From Pagrus major (taxonomy: Eukaryota; Chordata; Actinopteri; Spariformes; Sparidae): a stretch of DNA of 64,000 nucleotides. Below, piece after piece: positions 1 through 13,400 of the stretch. The notes below the pieces were generated by a model, which did not search any database, was not told the DNA's origin, and saw only the letters and a program-made list of their open reading frames with translations. Both the position numbers and the translations under genes were made by a program. Where the stretch lies: positions 13,030,197 through 13,094,196 of the forward strand of contig NC_133230.1 in assembly GCF_040436345.1 (NCBI RefSeq), written 5' to 3'. Positions within the stretch are counted from its first letter, which is position 1, and each line of letters opens with the position of its first letter.

Positions 1-3000
1 TGAAAAGCTACAGAAGGTAACAGGTATGGTATTTATTTACAAACAACATTAGCATTGTAGCTCAAGCTAGTTACCTGTTAACTGGCTAAATTTGGTAGCT
101 TAATTTGCTAGCTTAAAAGAGGAAGGTGTATGTGATATGTCTTATCTGCATGAGTAGATGCTGACAAAGGTCATTTGAACTGTCCCTTTAATATAAAAGA
201 TATTGATTAATGCAGCTTTAATAGCTTTTCTGCTGAAAGAATGAAGAAGATGACACATCTGACCAGAAACCGGATGCCAGCTTTCAGTTTTTGTTGCTAA
301 ATTTATCTTTTTTTTTGTCTCTTTAACTCTTAAAGCGGTCGTCACACTTGTGTTTTGGCCGGATCAGCAGTTCAAGCCTTGCAGAGTGTGTTCACGACTG
401 TTAACTCAGAGCTGCCACTTTACTGTAACCGCCTTCAGCGTGGAGCTTAATAACCTCCCTCGTGGTAACCTGTGTTTATTTACATCATGTGGCTCGCTCT
501 GCCGTTGCTATATCATGAAGATGACCTCACGATGATGTCATGGCCGAGGAAGTGAAACTCCCTGACTACGGCTTCAGTCACAACAAAACACGCCTGAGCT
601 ATTTTCTTTTCCGTCTCGTAGAAAAGCTTTTTTCTCGGCACCTGCCATTAAAAACGGTTCAAAACTCTCCCCTCTGTTCCCGCCGCCTCACCTTTGACCT
701 CGGTGTTAGTATCAACCTTGAGCCGGCGGAGAGAGAGGAAGAGGAAAAAGTGAATAATAGATGATCCATATATGATTCATGCTTGGCTCTGGTTTATGTC
801 TGTGTGACTGGGTAACCCACTTCTTTGTGGTTAAAAGCTCCTCTTGAGATCTCTGCTGTTTGCAGTGGAGTAACATCCTGTCGCCTGGCCCTCGTCATCC
901 TGACTGAGTCTGCTTTAGCTTTTATCTTCAGACGCTCTGTAGTACTTTTATAATACTTTTAGTAGCCTTTCCTGTTCCTGCCCTGAGTTCAGACACAGGA
1001 AATCAAGAAAATGCTCCTTCTTGCTGGTGTTCACCCTTAAAAACCAGCATCTTGTGTCCGGATCGGTCCAAGTTTTGGTTGTTTGGAAGCAGAAAATAGG
1101 TCATATGGGTTTTCTATCAAATAAAAAGCTCTTGTATGTGTAACATTTGTGATTTTTGGACTTTTTCAAGGCATTATCGCGGTATATCCCCACCGGCGCA
1201 AAAATGTCTAAATAAAAGTGGAGATAAAGTCAAAGAAACAAACAGTTGCATCACACAGAGACTTGTGAAACAAAGGACAGAGAAGAAAAGCAAACCGTGA
1301 TCTACAGGAACAATGAGTCTCACTGCAGCTTGTTTATTTGTCTCTTCACCGCAGACCACCAGACTCCCTCAGAAACTGACCACTTACACTAATCACAGAC
1401 GGTCTTTACTTTTCCTTTATTTAACTACTTTTCAAGTGAGACCTGGTCGAGAGCACAGAGCGAACTCCTGTTCCCACGACGGATTCAGCTAATATGTGAC
1501 TCTGACAAAGAGCTCGGGAAGGTTCGATGGCGTTTTTGTGATGGAAACCTCGAACGCAAACATCAGAATCAAGTGTATCACGTATGCAGACCCCAGCTGC
1601 CCTGCCGCACTCTTGTTTTGGACTCATAAAGTAGGGCATAACTGCGTCTGGCTGACTCACGTTGACCTGGCAGCAGCAGAGGTGTGGTGACGGGCCGAGT
1701 TTAATCTCAGCTGGGGTCTGATTTCAGTGCAGCATGTTCAGCCCGGACGCAGCAACAAAATGAAGCTGGAGACATGAATTACCTTCGCCTATTAATATTA
1801 TATTGTTATCGTATCCTGGCTTTTGGATATCGTTATGTCCTGATGTGACACAAGTGTTGTCTCCTGGTTTTAAAGGCTGTGTTACAGTCAAGTGATGTCA
1901 TTTTCTGTCCCACTTTACCCAGTTAGTCATTATATCCACAGTGCTGATGGTCATTTATCAAAAATGTCATTGATTTATTGATGTATTTGGTAAAAAAAAA
2001 AACATTGTGGCATTTGATTCTGTCGCCCAGTCGTAGCATTTATGAACTGCTTTGGGGGAGATTTTAAAATGTCAAGATATATATTGTATATCGCAGTAAA
2101 CTGTACCCTACAAATATTGTAGTTTAAGGCCACATCGCCCGTCCCTATCTCGAGGAATAACTAAACCAGCAAGTTAAATTATGTGGAATTGGGAAAAAGT
2201 AGATCCCTTGACATGGGATAAATAGCTAGCAATCAAAGAGATCTTCATAATTGAAATATATACACCTTTCCCTTCCGACATGCAGCCTGTCCGCTCGCTT
2301 TAGCCCAAGTTTAACCCAACAGGAGCAGCTGCCGGCCAGTCAGGAGGCACAGCAACAGCCGAAGAGAGCGGTGTGTTTACTGGGGAAACTACAGCACCGC
2401 CGCCAAGCACCAGCGGACAAGCTGGAAATTTCTCCCTTTCAAGGCATTTATTTACACACATAGCAACGCAGAGACACCGTTGATATTTGTAAATACCCTG
2501 AGTTACCATATAGTCTTTAGTCTTTATGTTTTGGGGAATAGTGTTTAATTTTTAATGCACTTTTTGAATCCAGTATTGACGTCTTGACCCTTCACGAGGC
2601 AAAGCATGAAACATTAAAGCAGATTGATCCAGTTCTTCTTCTTGATAAATCACATGAAGGTTTCAGTTCTGTTTTCACCACAGCACGAACTCTGGGTTAC
2701 ATTAAATCAAAAAACATCAAATCTGGCAACCGGGAAGGTCTGTAACGTCAACACAAAGCCCTCCAGACGAGAGGCAAAACCCCTGATGACCAGGCTGCAG
2801 CCAGCATGCAGCCTGGTCTTCATCTTTCATCCTGAAGAAGAAAAAAGCTTTTCAAGGATGAATTTTGGAGCATAAAAGGGCAACAATGAGCTTCCAGCAG
2901 AGTCTCCACTGCTTGTGTGAGGGGAGAAGCAGAGTGGCGTCATCAGAGGAGACTGCAGAGGTAATCAATCGACTGGTGCGGCAGGAGACGCCGCATTTTT

Positions 3001-4214
3001 TAACTGATTCAAAAAAATAGCCGTCTGGAGGAGCAGAAAACATCTGATGCACCACATGACGCCGTCGAGTAAAGATTTTCTTCGCATGCACCGTCGTCAG
3101 ACCTGTTTTTAGTCCAGATCACACATGACTATTTCATTATATGTTTTGTTGTCCTGCCTTCAAGATTAAATGTGGTTGCAGTCGTCTGTGCTCTAATATT
3201 AGAGCCTGATGGTCCTGTGACTGAGACGTTGTGTGCTGAGTGACGTCTGTGTGTGATTGTGTGCACACACACTTCAAAGCGGGAGGACGGAGGGTGGGGG
3301 ACGCATCTGTTAGTGAGTCCCCTGGGGTCGGAGGAAGACATCAACACAAACATCCAGTACCTACTGCAAGGCAGTATGGGTAATGGACGGACAAGTACAG
3401 GACAGGAATTCAAAGAAAATCTCACAGTTACGGGGAATACTTTCCTGAAATGATACGAGACTTTGATGTGAGGTCGCCTATTTAACACTTATGATGAATT
3501 CAACTGATTTAATATCGATCGATCAATCTTTAATAGACAGCCAACGCCCGAGGAGGTGAAATCTGAGGGAGCTGCAGGATAAGAAATGAGGGGTTTTTGC
3601 CTCTGGGCCGAGCTAGAAAAAGGCCCTGAGGACACAATCAATACTCTGTATTCTGTGGACATCAAAGTGAATCTGCAGCTGAAATATTGAAGCTACGTTC
3701 AAGAGCAGAGCAGCAGAGATTTAATGTGACGGGTACCGGTAATTAGAGCTGGAGGTCGGACCTCAGAACTCGTCTGGTACTGACTGCAACACGTGTGCGT
3801 CAGCGTCGAGAATCGAATCCTACTCGGTCTTTCTGGCTCCTTTCCCTCACATTTCTTTTGTGTGTCTGTTTTTAATCATTAGGAAGGAGTGGCTGTCTCA
3901 CCTGCAGACAAAACTCAAGTGTTTCTGCAGGCACAGTGAAGCGACCGGGCTGGAAACAGAACGAGGTCAGCCCCGTCTGCCTCCTCATTAGCTCTCAAAC
4001 AGTCCCAGATGTGTAGGTGTTACTACAGCGACTGTAACGTATGAAATGTGAGATGACGGTTCCCTTTGTGACGCCCCTCTGCCTCACACCGTCATCTAAC
4101 AGGATTATGCTGCAAACAGGATTATTAATATCAATGACTTCTGCTTTTTTTTTTTGAGTGCGGGATACAGAGAGGAAACATGACTAACGTGTGCATACGC
4201 TCTCAGGAAGTTTC
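1..4214. other. Non-coding spacer, left end
   Basis: No supported gene. At 2,028-2,150, a stretch with CAAGATATATATTGTATATCGC and GGCCACATCGCCCGTCCCTA resembles a common fish repeat. Short frames on both strands match no family I recognise. Confidence 0.4.
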
Positions 4215-4620
4215 ATCCTTTTCCTTCTTTCTTACTCGGCAGCAGAGCGGAGCGTTTCCTCTCTGATCCTGAGCGAGCGGTTAGCGTCGCGGCTGTGATT
4301 TATAGCATCTGGTCGCAGAGATCGCTGACGTGGAGAGTGCGTGGGGGGGAAGAGAGCGCTCCTCCTCCACCTTCCTCCTCCTCCTTCTTCTTCTTCTTCA
4401 AGGATCCACTCAAACCACAACAACCCGCGTCAAACCTTCGACTCCCCAGTCCAGTTTCTGCAGAGTCATTCCAGCCGATCCCCCGTCCACGCCCAGCAAT
4501 CCCAGCGAGCGCTCTGCTCTTCCCACCCGCCATGTGCGAGCGCTCGAGCCCCCCGGGCCGAGACTCAGCTGGCAGAGCTGTGAGGAGTTGAGCCCCGTCT
4601 GACTGAAGCAGCTGAGAGGA
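4215..4620. other. GC-rich, pyrimidine-rich segment of unknown role
   Basis: It is CpG-dense relative to its surroundings, with a TCC/TTC-rich run at about 4,362-4,400. Frames overlap on both strands because of composition. No recognisable protein is encoded. It could be a promoter or leader of a transcript leaving the window. Confidence 0.25.
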
Positions 4621-7600
4621 GCTTTGTCTTTTTAGGTTTCTGAGTTTCAGTTTTGCAAACAGACACAGTGTTAAAAACTCGATTCAGAAAAAGCTCCTTT
4701 TAATTACTGTTGCTATATAAGCTGCAGTCGTTAGCTAGCTAATTAAGCTAACGGTACTATCTTAGCGACGTGAATAGGTTGAAACCACCGTCCCTGGCTG
4801 ACTTAAATGTTCCCAGCTGACTTGTTTTAAACAGAGAGTCATGTAAAATTGTTTTAAAAGCACTTAAATAAACAATATCACGCTAAAGTAAAGGCGCTAA
4901 AGCTAACAGGTTCCTGGCAAAGAGTCAACATCCTCATGTTCATGTTGAGGACCCCAGAATATTGCTATGTAGAGCTAATTGGCCCTCTAGTGATGTAAAG
5001 GAAAATGCAAGATCTGATTGTGATTTCATTTTAGTATTTGGCTGCTTCGCTAAGGCTAATTCGGCTGCGACGACGAACAAAAGGTAAAATATACTTGACT
5101 GTCTGTATTTTCGATAAATGTACGGGTACAAGAGAAACGGCTAAATGATGATGACGACTACAAAGTGTGTTTAGCAAACATAACCCTCAAACATTGGCTG
5201 AAAAGACTGAGCTGCTAACGTTAGCTTAAACTCTGACATAGCTTGTAGCCTAGCATCCAGGAAGAGGCCACATTCTTCTCAGTGGATTTGCTGGCTGTAA
5301 ACAGAGCTTTTTATTTAGCTATCATGCACCCACAAAATAATGTAGTATAAAGTATTTCTAAGTGTGATATATCAATTAAAATCTGGTTACAGCTTTGGAA
5401 ACGGTACAAAAATACCCGGATGTTATGCGCTAGAGACCAGGCCGGCTAATGTCCGGTTAACTTGAATGGGGATAGTCATTTTCGGGGGGGTTGTGACGTA
5501 AAAAAACAAAACATAGCCACCATTTTAATGCCGCTTCTTTCACTTCGTAAGCTTCAAAGACCGGTGCTCCTCCTGAGGGGCTTGGTTTCACGGCTCGGAA
5601 GTAACACTGGATTTGGTAGCTAGTAAGCTAGTCAGCTAGACACGCTAACGTTAGCAGCTGTCATTAGAGCAGACTGTTGAATTCATTGCTTAGATTTTTG
5701 CTCTAGTGTTTGTGGTTTTTGGACAGGCCGATACAGAAACAGCTCATCAACATTTTATTTAACTCTCTGAGACTTATGATAGTGGCAAATCAAAAAGCCG
5801 CCTGAAGAAGTTTTCTAGGCCAGAACCCCCCCATTTCCAGCCTGGCTGTGATGTTGAACGTGTGCCAAGAGCATAACGTCAGCATGACTGGGAAGCTCGC
5901 CGGCACAAAGGGAGTCCACGTCTCATGATTGCTTCCACAGAGGAGCGTTGAACTCCACACTCTGAGCTCGGTGCGGTGACGCTGCAGATACCAGAGGAAG
6001 AGCTGCACACAATTTAAAACTCCTTTCACAAACGAGCGCAGAGAGTTTTTCTGTCGGCATCGCACAAAAGGTGAATTGTTTTCCGGCGTGGTGCCACTCC
6101 TATTGTGAGCCGCAAAACAGTGCAGTCTTTGAACGTGTCGTGTCTTGGAGAGGCTTGGTTTTGACTCTGGCACTCGGAGGCTGCTCGCTGTGTTCCCTCA
6201 GAGAAAAACAATTTTCTGACACACGAGAAAAAGTCAGACTGAGCGGCGTAATGTCGCTGGTTATGACATAAAGAGATAAAGTCAAGAGGGTAACGTGTGT
6301 TTGTGTGTATGAGTGCAGGAGGGATTTAAATGGTATGGGGTCATGACCCCTCTGACTCACCAGGCTGTAAAAAATACAAACAATCCCTTCTTGGCTTTTT
6401 CTTCTCCGTCTATCTGTCTTTCTTTATTTTTAAGCACAATGAGACTCGCAGCTCTCAGAAAGGCGTCACAGAGAAAGAATGCTTCTGTTTATCTAACGCC
6501 CCGGCCTTTTTCGGCGTCTAGCATTCCCAGCTAACGTCACGTGTTGATCAGCCTGCTGCAGACGGGAGCTGTCTGTAAAAGGCCTGCGAACCAAAACATG
6601 CTCTGTTACACCGACGAGACAAAACTCTGATGATTAAACTGCACTTCAGGCGCGTAAAGACACAATTTAAAGCAAAAATAAAGGTGCACAACAACGATAA
6701 CGTTAATTTGTACCCGCTTCTCATAGCTGATACGGACAAGATTAAGATAATTTCACATTTTTGTCTTTTAAAAAGAAGTTCTTAACCTATATTTTAGGCA
6801 CAATATTAATATGTTGTGTTTTTCTTGCTTGACAATAACAAACATGGTGACGCCGGTCCTGTTTCGCGTGCTGCTCGGCTCGAGGCTGAGTCGCTGTGGT
6901 CAAAACAAAAACGAGGAAGCCTCGACGTTTTCCGGCTAACGCTAATTCACGTCATCATAAAAATATGTCAGCCGCCAGCCCACCTGTCGTTTCTACGATC
7001 CTTTTAACGTCACCATAGATAAGAAGGAAGTGAACCTCGCTAACCTCGGAGACCATTATACTTTAGCATAGCACGTGTGAGCTTCACAGAAAACAGGAAA
7101 GGTACCAAGATTCAGATTATCGGTCAGATAAATATCGTGCATCCCCTCGGAGAAGACAAATCTAACAGATCTGTGTCGAGATTGTAAAACTACCCTGGCG
7201 GATGTTATCGTTATCTGAACACTGATGTCAGTATCGGCCTCAGATGTCCCAGCATCCATCCGGCTGCTGCTGCTGCTCTTCTTCTAGTGTTCATGCAGAC
7301 TCCCACACATGCAGCGAGCAAGCACCATGACGGCCTGCCTGCCTCTGCGCTGATAAAAAGCTGCAGCAGACGTTTTCTCCCTCCATCCGATGCTCTCCAC
7401 CATCGAGTGGTGACGGGGGGGGGGAGGGCTGAACAGAAAGTCACCTTCCACCAGCACACAGGTCAAGGGGAGGGGAGGTGTGTGATGGAGGCTCGCCTTC
7501 TGTTTTAATAACGTGGTCGTATTCATGATGGTTTTTACAATCGCGTGGTGCGTTCAAGACGCCACAAATGAAGGCAGCACGATGTAGTGGTGGGAACCAT

Positions 7601-9246
7601 CGTTTTCAGGCGTGATGACGTGTCTGCAGCACGATAGTACCTCATTATTCTGCTGTTTTGACAACATTTCACCCTCAAGAAAGAAAAGATGGCAGCTTCC
7701 TCTCTCTGATTATACTTCAGTCATGACTCAAGTTCACATAAACAAGATCCAGAGTGAAAGGAGGTCAGATCCTCAGAAAACGGCTGCAGATACGCTAAAA
7801 ATAATTCAATCATGTTGTGATTATTTTGCCGGATACGATTCACGATTAGTGGGAATTACCATTTATGCATCATCGATTAAAATCATGATGATGTGATGTT
7901 TATTTATGTCTGTGTATCAAACAAACACGTCTTCTCACATCATTACAACATGATTTGTAGGCCAGGACGTCCCTGCAGCGCTACAGTACCTCTTCTTTTA
8001 TCCTTTAGCAAGAAGAAGAGCCATTTTTTTGCTGATATTTCAATTAATTGTGCAGCCAAGAGTGAAAAAAAGACCAGAAATACAGAAACTACCAACAAAA
8101 AAAATCATAAATATCCAAAGTGAGGCTGATTTTAGCGTAAACATCTTGTCTTTAATTCATATAAATCATTATAGTACGCGAGGAAACGTACTCTACTGTC
8201 AGGCTTTCGCTGACTTAAATCTGGGCTAGTGGAGCAGCTTTGAAGAGGCTCAGATGCAGATGTTGGGAGCTCTGCATCAGCCAGCTGAAGTGCCCTTGAG
8301 CAAGACTCCCCACAGCAGAGGCAGATAAAAGGAAATAAGGGTTTTTCCCCTGCGTGTATCTGGAGAACGGTTGCATGTTTGGCTGCGTGGGCCATCTTTT
8401 TTTTTTTTCACCACTGACGTGTTTGGTAATGGACACCACAGCTCAGTGCAGCAATTTCCAGGATATCTGCTGGTCAGGCAACCCGCTGACTGCTGGTGTG
8501 GAGGAATTATAGGAGGTTGCCAGGTTTTTAAAAAGAAAGGATAATTACATTTTTATGATTTTTTTTTGTGTGTGTGTGTGTGTGTGTGTGTGGGGGGGGG
8601 GGTGATGTGTTGCATTGCTGCAGCTGTTGACTTTAAAGGCGCATTTCATAAACTACACTTTCATTATGACTGAAAAAAAAAGATTAAAGGAGAAATGACA
8701 CAATTTATAATCAGAACCTTAAACCCTGATGTCACCTTAATTCTCCTGTAAACCTTTTTCATGACCTATTTTTTTTTTTCCCCTGTTGACAGTAAAGATT
8801 ACTCACATTTGTCAGTAAGTGTCAGCTTCTCCTCCAAATGATGTCCCAGCTCTTTATAATCCATTGTTTCCATTCAGGCGGATCTCAGTCCCTCTCCAGT
8901 CGCTGTCATTCCTCAGAGTCGCTACGAGTACAGGAGATGAAACTCCCGGTACAGCTCGCCCCAAACACGCCCTTTGTAAAATCCAAACCCGGAGCGAGGC
9001 AGCAAGAAAAAAGTAGGCACTAAAAAAAATAACGTGGGACTGAAACAGGGTCCGACTGGAAACAGCTGGGAACGTTTCAAATCTTTAGGAAAATTAAGAA
9101 ATCTTGTTTAAAATGTCAGGATTAAGAGGAGTCGGTCCGGTCCGGAGGGTGTTCAGAGGAAAATCTACAGTGCGGGAATAAAAAAAAAAAACAAAAAAAA
9201 AACAGGAGCTTCATGAGTCCTGTGAGCCGCCGTCAAGTCAGGAGGA
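4621..9246. other. Non-coding spacer
   Basis: Rich in GCTAGC/GCTAACGTTAGC-type fish repeat fragments (about 4,730-5,660). An ACGATTCACGATTAGTGGGA-type repeat lies at about 7,560-7,890. No exons recognised. Confidence 0.4.
8567..8602. repeat. (TG)n microsatellite followed by a G-run
   Basis: About 13 TG dinucleotides run directly into about ten G residues, with a T-run just before. Confidence 0.9.
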
Positions 9247-9267
9247 ACCGGAAGTACAACTTCCGGT
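9247..9267. promoter_or_regulatory. Palindromic double ETS site
   Basis: ACCGGAAGT, then ACA, then ACTTCCGGT: two perfect ETS (GABPA-type) cores facing each other with a 3-base spacer. It lies about 900 bases upstream of the CpG-rich exon-like region at 10.1-10.5 kb. The function is inferred from the motif only. Confidence 0.4.
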
Positions 9268-9390
9268 AAGACATTTCAGAATAAAACGAATCCATACTTA
9301 TGCCATGTTTTGATAAGAGCACTACTAAACAAGATAAGTTATAGATAAAAATGTCAAACAGAACAAGCAAAAATAGAGTAATATAAAGAT

Positions 9391-9440
9391 AAAGTAATAA
9401 TAATAATAATAAGAAAAATAATAATAAAAATAATAATAAA
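9391..9440. repeat. (AAT)n-rich simple repeat
   Basis: Runs of AAT interrupted by AAAA. It creates a long hydrophobic-looking minus-strand frame of Leu/Phe/Ile that should not be taken as a gene. Confidence 0.85.
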
Positions 9441-10139
9441 ATTAAAAACACTATGTACCTTTTACTTACAGATATGAACAAGGAGGACAATTGCACCTAA
9501 TATATACCTCAGTTTGCACATAATGTAGCATGGCTTCATCACTGTGGGTGTTTTCTTATCATTATATTTCTTGTTTCCATTTTATTTTGTTTGTTTGCTT
9601 TTGTGTTTTGTATGTGTCGTATAAGCTACTGGATGTCTGTCTATCTGTTTATCCATCCATCTATCCATCCACGTGTGTAGCAGTGTACTTTGGAAATAAA
9701 TAAAAGTTGCCTGGAGACAATCTGATTGCAGCACAGGATACAAGCATGAATTGCACAGGAATGTAAATATGTGATAGCTGTGGTGTTGAGATAATGGGTT
9801 ATGGTGACAGAGAGACGACAGCGGTATTACAATGTATGTGGTGTTTGAGTTACAGAGTCTGACAGCAGTCTCGTGCAGTGATCAAAAATAGGGTTTTCCA
9901 GAGATTTCAACTGCATTTTTCTCTGCGTTTGCTTTGGATGGAGGCTTGGAGACACCTGACCAAGTAGGCTGAGCTATCTCCATGACAACTGAGAAAACCA
10001 TCCACAAGTAGCAAGTAAATGGACCTCAAAGAAACGTCAACAAACACCAATGTTCACACAGTAGAATTACTTCGTACATATATTATTATGAAACATAAAT
10101 ATTGTGTTAATCATGGCTCCATTTTAACTCGACCGCGTT

Positions 10140-10484
10140 TTATTTTGAAGGCACAGTAGCTCCTCTTCCGGTTACAGCCTCGTCTTCGCCCTCGCTAGCT
10201 TGACGTCACCGATCGCAGCGAAAAACCGCATGCCGGCCAAATGGACGACACCAACTGTTTCGCGAGGGAAGAAACTAACTTAGCCGCCAAACACCAGATC
10301 AAATAATACACCTGAGACGTTTTAAAAAGGTGAAACAACACATTTAAAACATTTTAAAGGCCTCTGGCGGTTTTAGCCACCGTAAAAAAGATGGTAGTGT
10401 CCTCTGAAGTCTGGGGCGCCATGAATGGTTTGACCCATCAGATGATTTCCAGCAGCTGAAATCAGCCCTGCTGCCTGGACCGAG
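10140..10484 (+). promoter_or_regulatory. Orphan promoter and first-exon candidate
   Basis: A CpG-rich island in AT-rich surroundings holds CTTCCGG (ETS) at about 10,166 and a full CRE, TGACGTCA, at about 10,201. It ends in a perfect donor, GAG|GTGAGT, after 10,484. An ATG at about 10,391 opens only about 22 codons before a stop. This looks like the promoter and leader exon of a plus-strand transcript, possibly a non-coding RNA or a gene whose later exons were not recognised. Confidence 0.4.
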
Positions 10485-13400
10485 GTGAGTTGTCATTACA
10501 GAGTATTAAACGGACTGTATGAGTAATTACAGCAATTACTCATGCTTAATTAACAGTTTGTAACAGGGAAAGGCATTTTTTAGTTCAATGACAGGTCATC
10601 CATTATGTAAAAATGCTTTATATTATGATATTAATGTCATCAAGATGCAAAAGGCCTTTGTTATCACAGGAAAACATGAAATCTCACTGGAATACTAATT
10701 TTTAAAAAAGTGTTTTTTAAATTTCTCTATAATCCTACCAATGCATAGACCAAAGATCATATGCACATTGTTCAAAAAGCCTGATTTCCTCAGGAATATT
10801 AAGTCAAATGTTGCACACTACATCATCTTTCTAGTGACAGGGCATTATCTGCCTGCACGCTGCTCACGGCGTTGTTGATAACAACCTTATTAGCGATTGA
10901 TACGACCTTCCTGCCACTGCAGGAGACAGATGAGGTCAGTCTTCCAGGAGGAAATCTGCTGCCAAGTCTTATCTGATAACGAGAGGAGCAGCAGGATGAC
11001 AAAATAAAGAAACTGAAAGGATGAAATGTATACGACACCATGGGACATTCGAGCCCACTCCAGAACCACCTGAATATGACAGTTATTGAATCATTTAGAT
11101 GATGACATTATTGTCAATTTTCAATATGACTTCTTCTCCTATAGACGAGGACAAAAGAGGGAAACGCTGCTCCTCCTGGGTTGAGGAGGAGTCTCATTCA
11201 TTTTTTAAAAGAGGCCTTTTATAAATAGTCTGACCAGAATCACACCGCCTGCGCTTTTTTTGGTCATTTGGATAAAAAATTCAGATTAATTATACATGAG
11301 GTCGTCTGTGTTTATCATCGTTTCTTCTCTTCAGTCTGCAGGATGTAAAGGATGGAGACTAAGTAGAAATATATGTTCAAAAAATTCACTTAACGTTCAC
11401 TTTAAACTCTTCGGAGGAGCAGGATAGATAATCTAACATGATGTCAGAGCTATGCTAAATGCTAAAAGGCCAAATGTACAGTATGTGAGCGTTACCACAG
11501 AGATAAAATATGCATGACCCACTTAGCTTAGTGAAGACACTAAAGACTTCACAGACTTCAGGACTCTAACCACTCGGGTTGCGGCCGATGCTAGAGACTT
11601 CCTGACATCAAGATCGTTCACTGGAGTTGGTCGACCTTTTTTTTTTTCCATCTCTTTCCTATTCCCTTTAGTTCAAACTTCAATCCAACATGCCAGGAAA
11701 AAACTTAAATTTCTCATGTCCAAAGACTACCCCTCTAGAGTAATTCTTTCTTCACGGATGCTAAAGATAGCCTGTGGTGTGCCGAAACACAGCTAATCGA
11801 TCCACCGGCCGCCCTGCGACACATGAAAGTTGAAGAGAAGCAGCTCCGGCGGGACTAATGGAGTTGGATCTGGTCTGATGGTGCCTGGGAGGGAGCGAGC
11901 GGCTCTGTTGTTGAGTCTGGAGTCTGCGGTGATAAATGATTCGTTGATGCGGTAATGAGATTTGAAAATGAGATGGCAGGAAATGTAATACAGCGTCGGA
12001 GGGGGAGAAAGGCAGGCAGCGATCAATAAACCTCACATCTCTTGGTCGTGGAAAAGACGGACAGATGGATGAAGTTAATGTGTTTCCGTGTTTGCCACCG
12101 CAGACTCTATTTTTATTTGTTTAGAGGCGTATAATGACACTGATCACACAGTAAACTTGTTGTTTTTTCGAGAATATGTTGCTCCTGTAAGTCAGACGAG
12201 GGGTTGAAAGGCTTTAACCGCAAAATAAATAAATTGCTTAATATATTAAAGTGCCTCTTGCTCAGTGAACGGCCTCTTTGTTGTTGCACTGGTGGTTTTC
12301 CAGACACAGATAACAGTGTGTCAAAACATTTCAGTTCCCCCCAGGTCTCTCTCACATCTGTCTACAGTCTACTGCACAACGTCTGCAGACAGCCACGCTC
12401 TCTGTAAAAGGTTCCAGGTAATTTATTCATCGTTATACAACACGAAAGTTTGTAAACTCCTTCATGTTACGCATATTAGGGAACATATATACAGTTATTG
12501 ATATAGAAATATGCATCAACATGTAGTGCGTCTGTTGAATCTGCGTCAGGGTGAATGTAAACAGCAGCAACAAGATGATGATAATGTGGTCGGCAAACAC
12601 TGTCCATCATCTCCGACTGTGTGTGAGCACCAAGCATCAATAATGTAAACACAGAGTCCACCTCTCCTCGTCCAGCTGTAGTCCTGTAGTCGAGTGCAAC
12701 AGCTCGATCCGAGATGTTGTGGTGGAGACGGGTCTTTGTGGGCACGACAGTCTCTGATATCATGTTTTGCCAGCCCCATTTTGTCCATTTCCTTTTCCTG
12801 TGACCAAACATTAGCCTGCTCTGAGTTCAAAACACCCGCTCTCTTCTCCGATGATGATGACAGTGTTTCTGCCATAGCAAGGCGTTTAAGGACACGTATA
12901 AGAAAATAATAAGACTAAGAGTGTGCAGCCATGTTATCTGCTCTGAGATGCTCAAGGAGGATCAGCAGTGGCTTTGGGCTAAATGCTGACATGCTGATGT
13001 TCAGCAGGTACAATGTTTACTATGTTCCTGTTCTTGGATTTAAGAGCATGACAGCTCGGGATCATGAAAGTTAAGACAGTTCATCATTAAGGGGTATATG
13101 AATGTGTTCACAAAGTTTTATTGCAATCTATGCAATAGTTGTTGAGATTTTCACACTAAAAAATGCAAAATTGCCAACCTAATTATGGCAGTAAAGGAAA
13201 AATCATTGTCTGGGCACCATGAATGTAATAATTTCATGGCAATCTGTCCGTCAGTTGTTGGCAGTCTGGCAGTCAACTGACCCACAATGTCTTTCCTAAA
13301 GCTGCTAACATGCTGAAAAAACAAAATAAGATGGACAAACCTGAAAGAAAAATCCTCAACAGCTCTCCTCCTATATTTAAACCATCATGCTCTGATTCTC

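Noticed and set aside
3129-3488. 119-codon minus-strand frame
   Set aside because: No recognisable family, no splice context, and it overlaps GTGTGTG-rich simple sequence. Likely chance.
5790-6173. 127-codon minus-strand frame
   Set aside because: Composition is random-looking with no domain and no start context; overlapping frames of similar length occur on both strands.
9233-9496. 87-codon Leu/Phe-rich minus frame resembling a membrane segment
   Set aside because: It is the translation of the AAT-type simple repeat.
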